Source: Pseudomonas sp.
Lineage (GTDB): Bacteria; Pseudomonadota; Gammaproteobacteria; Pseudomonadales; Pseudomonadaceae
Length of the DNA stretch: 9,107 bases
Direction of reading: 5' to 3'
NCBI GenBank assembly: GCA_029240955.1
Contig: JARDZH010000129.1
Coordinates: forward strand, 1-9,107
Shown piece by piece: positions 9,101 through 9,107 of this stretch. Under the pieces are notes generated by a model. That model made no database searches and was not told the origin of the DNA. It worked only from the letters and a program-made list of their open reading frames with translations. A program made the position numbers and the translations under genes. How positions within the stretch are numbered: the first letter of the stretch is position 1; every line of letters starts with the position of its first letter.

Positions 9101-9107
9101 ACATCCA

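Noticed and set aside
8922..9104. Alternative start ATG at 9102-9104 for the right-edge minus-strand gene
   Set aside because: It is out of frame with the MAPEG coding sequence and encodes an Arg-rich, non-membrane shadow product.

Overview
The window looks like core chromosome of a fluorescent or plant-associated Pseudomonas, most likely near the P. syringae group. The evidence is the protein sequences, the gene order tktA-epd-pgk divergent from an ArsR-type regulator gene plus metK, the GC-rich codon use, and REP elements of the Pseudomonas type (core GTAGGAGCGCGCTTGCCCGC). No phage, transposase, CRISPR, tRNA or rRNA signal was seen.

Left half, minus strand (read from right to left): transketolase (tktA, 1855-3852), erythrose-4-phosphate dehydrogenase (epd, 681-1724) and the first 219 codons of phosphoglycerate kinase (pgk, running off the left edge at position 1). 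These form a central carbon cluster: transketolase makes or consumes erythrose-4-phosphate, Epd oxidises it to 4-phosphoerythronate for vitamin B6 synthesis, and Pgk is the shared glycolytic/gluconeogenic step. A 90-bp REPIN (two inverted REPs) lies between tktA and epd, only 26 nt upstream of the epd start.

Middle, plus strand: a 255-bp divergent intergenic region holds a 24-bp near-perfect palindrome and a probable promoter. It leads into a 331-aa protein that fuses an ArsR-type winged helix to a class I S-adenosylmethionine-dependent methyltransferase domain. Twenty nucleotides downstream is metK, S-adenosylmethionine synthetase. The layout suggests a regulator that binds SAM or SAH and controls its own operon with the SAM synthetase gene. 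The best promoter places the transcript start almost at the ATG, and no Shine-Dalgarno is visible, so the regulator may be translated from a leaderless mRNA.

Right part: after a solo REP element come ligB (NAD+-dependent DNA ligase B, with a signal-peptide-like N-terminus and no BRCT domain), a small exported DUF1090/YqjC-like protein, and, convergent on the minus strand, a MAPEG-family membrane protein. The ligB ribosome binding site is buried in an 8-bp perfect stem. A hairpin between the last two convergent genes may act as a bidirectional terminator. No intergenic gap exceeds 300 bases.
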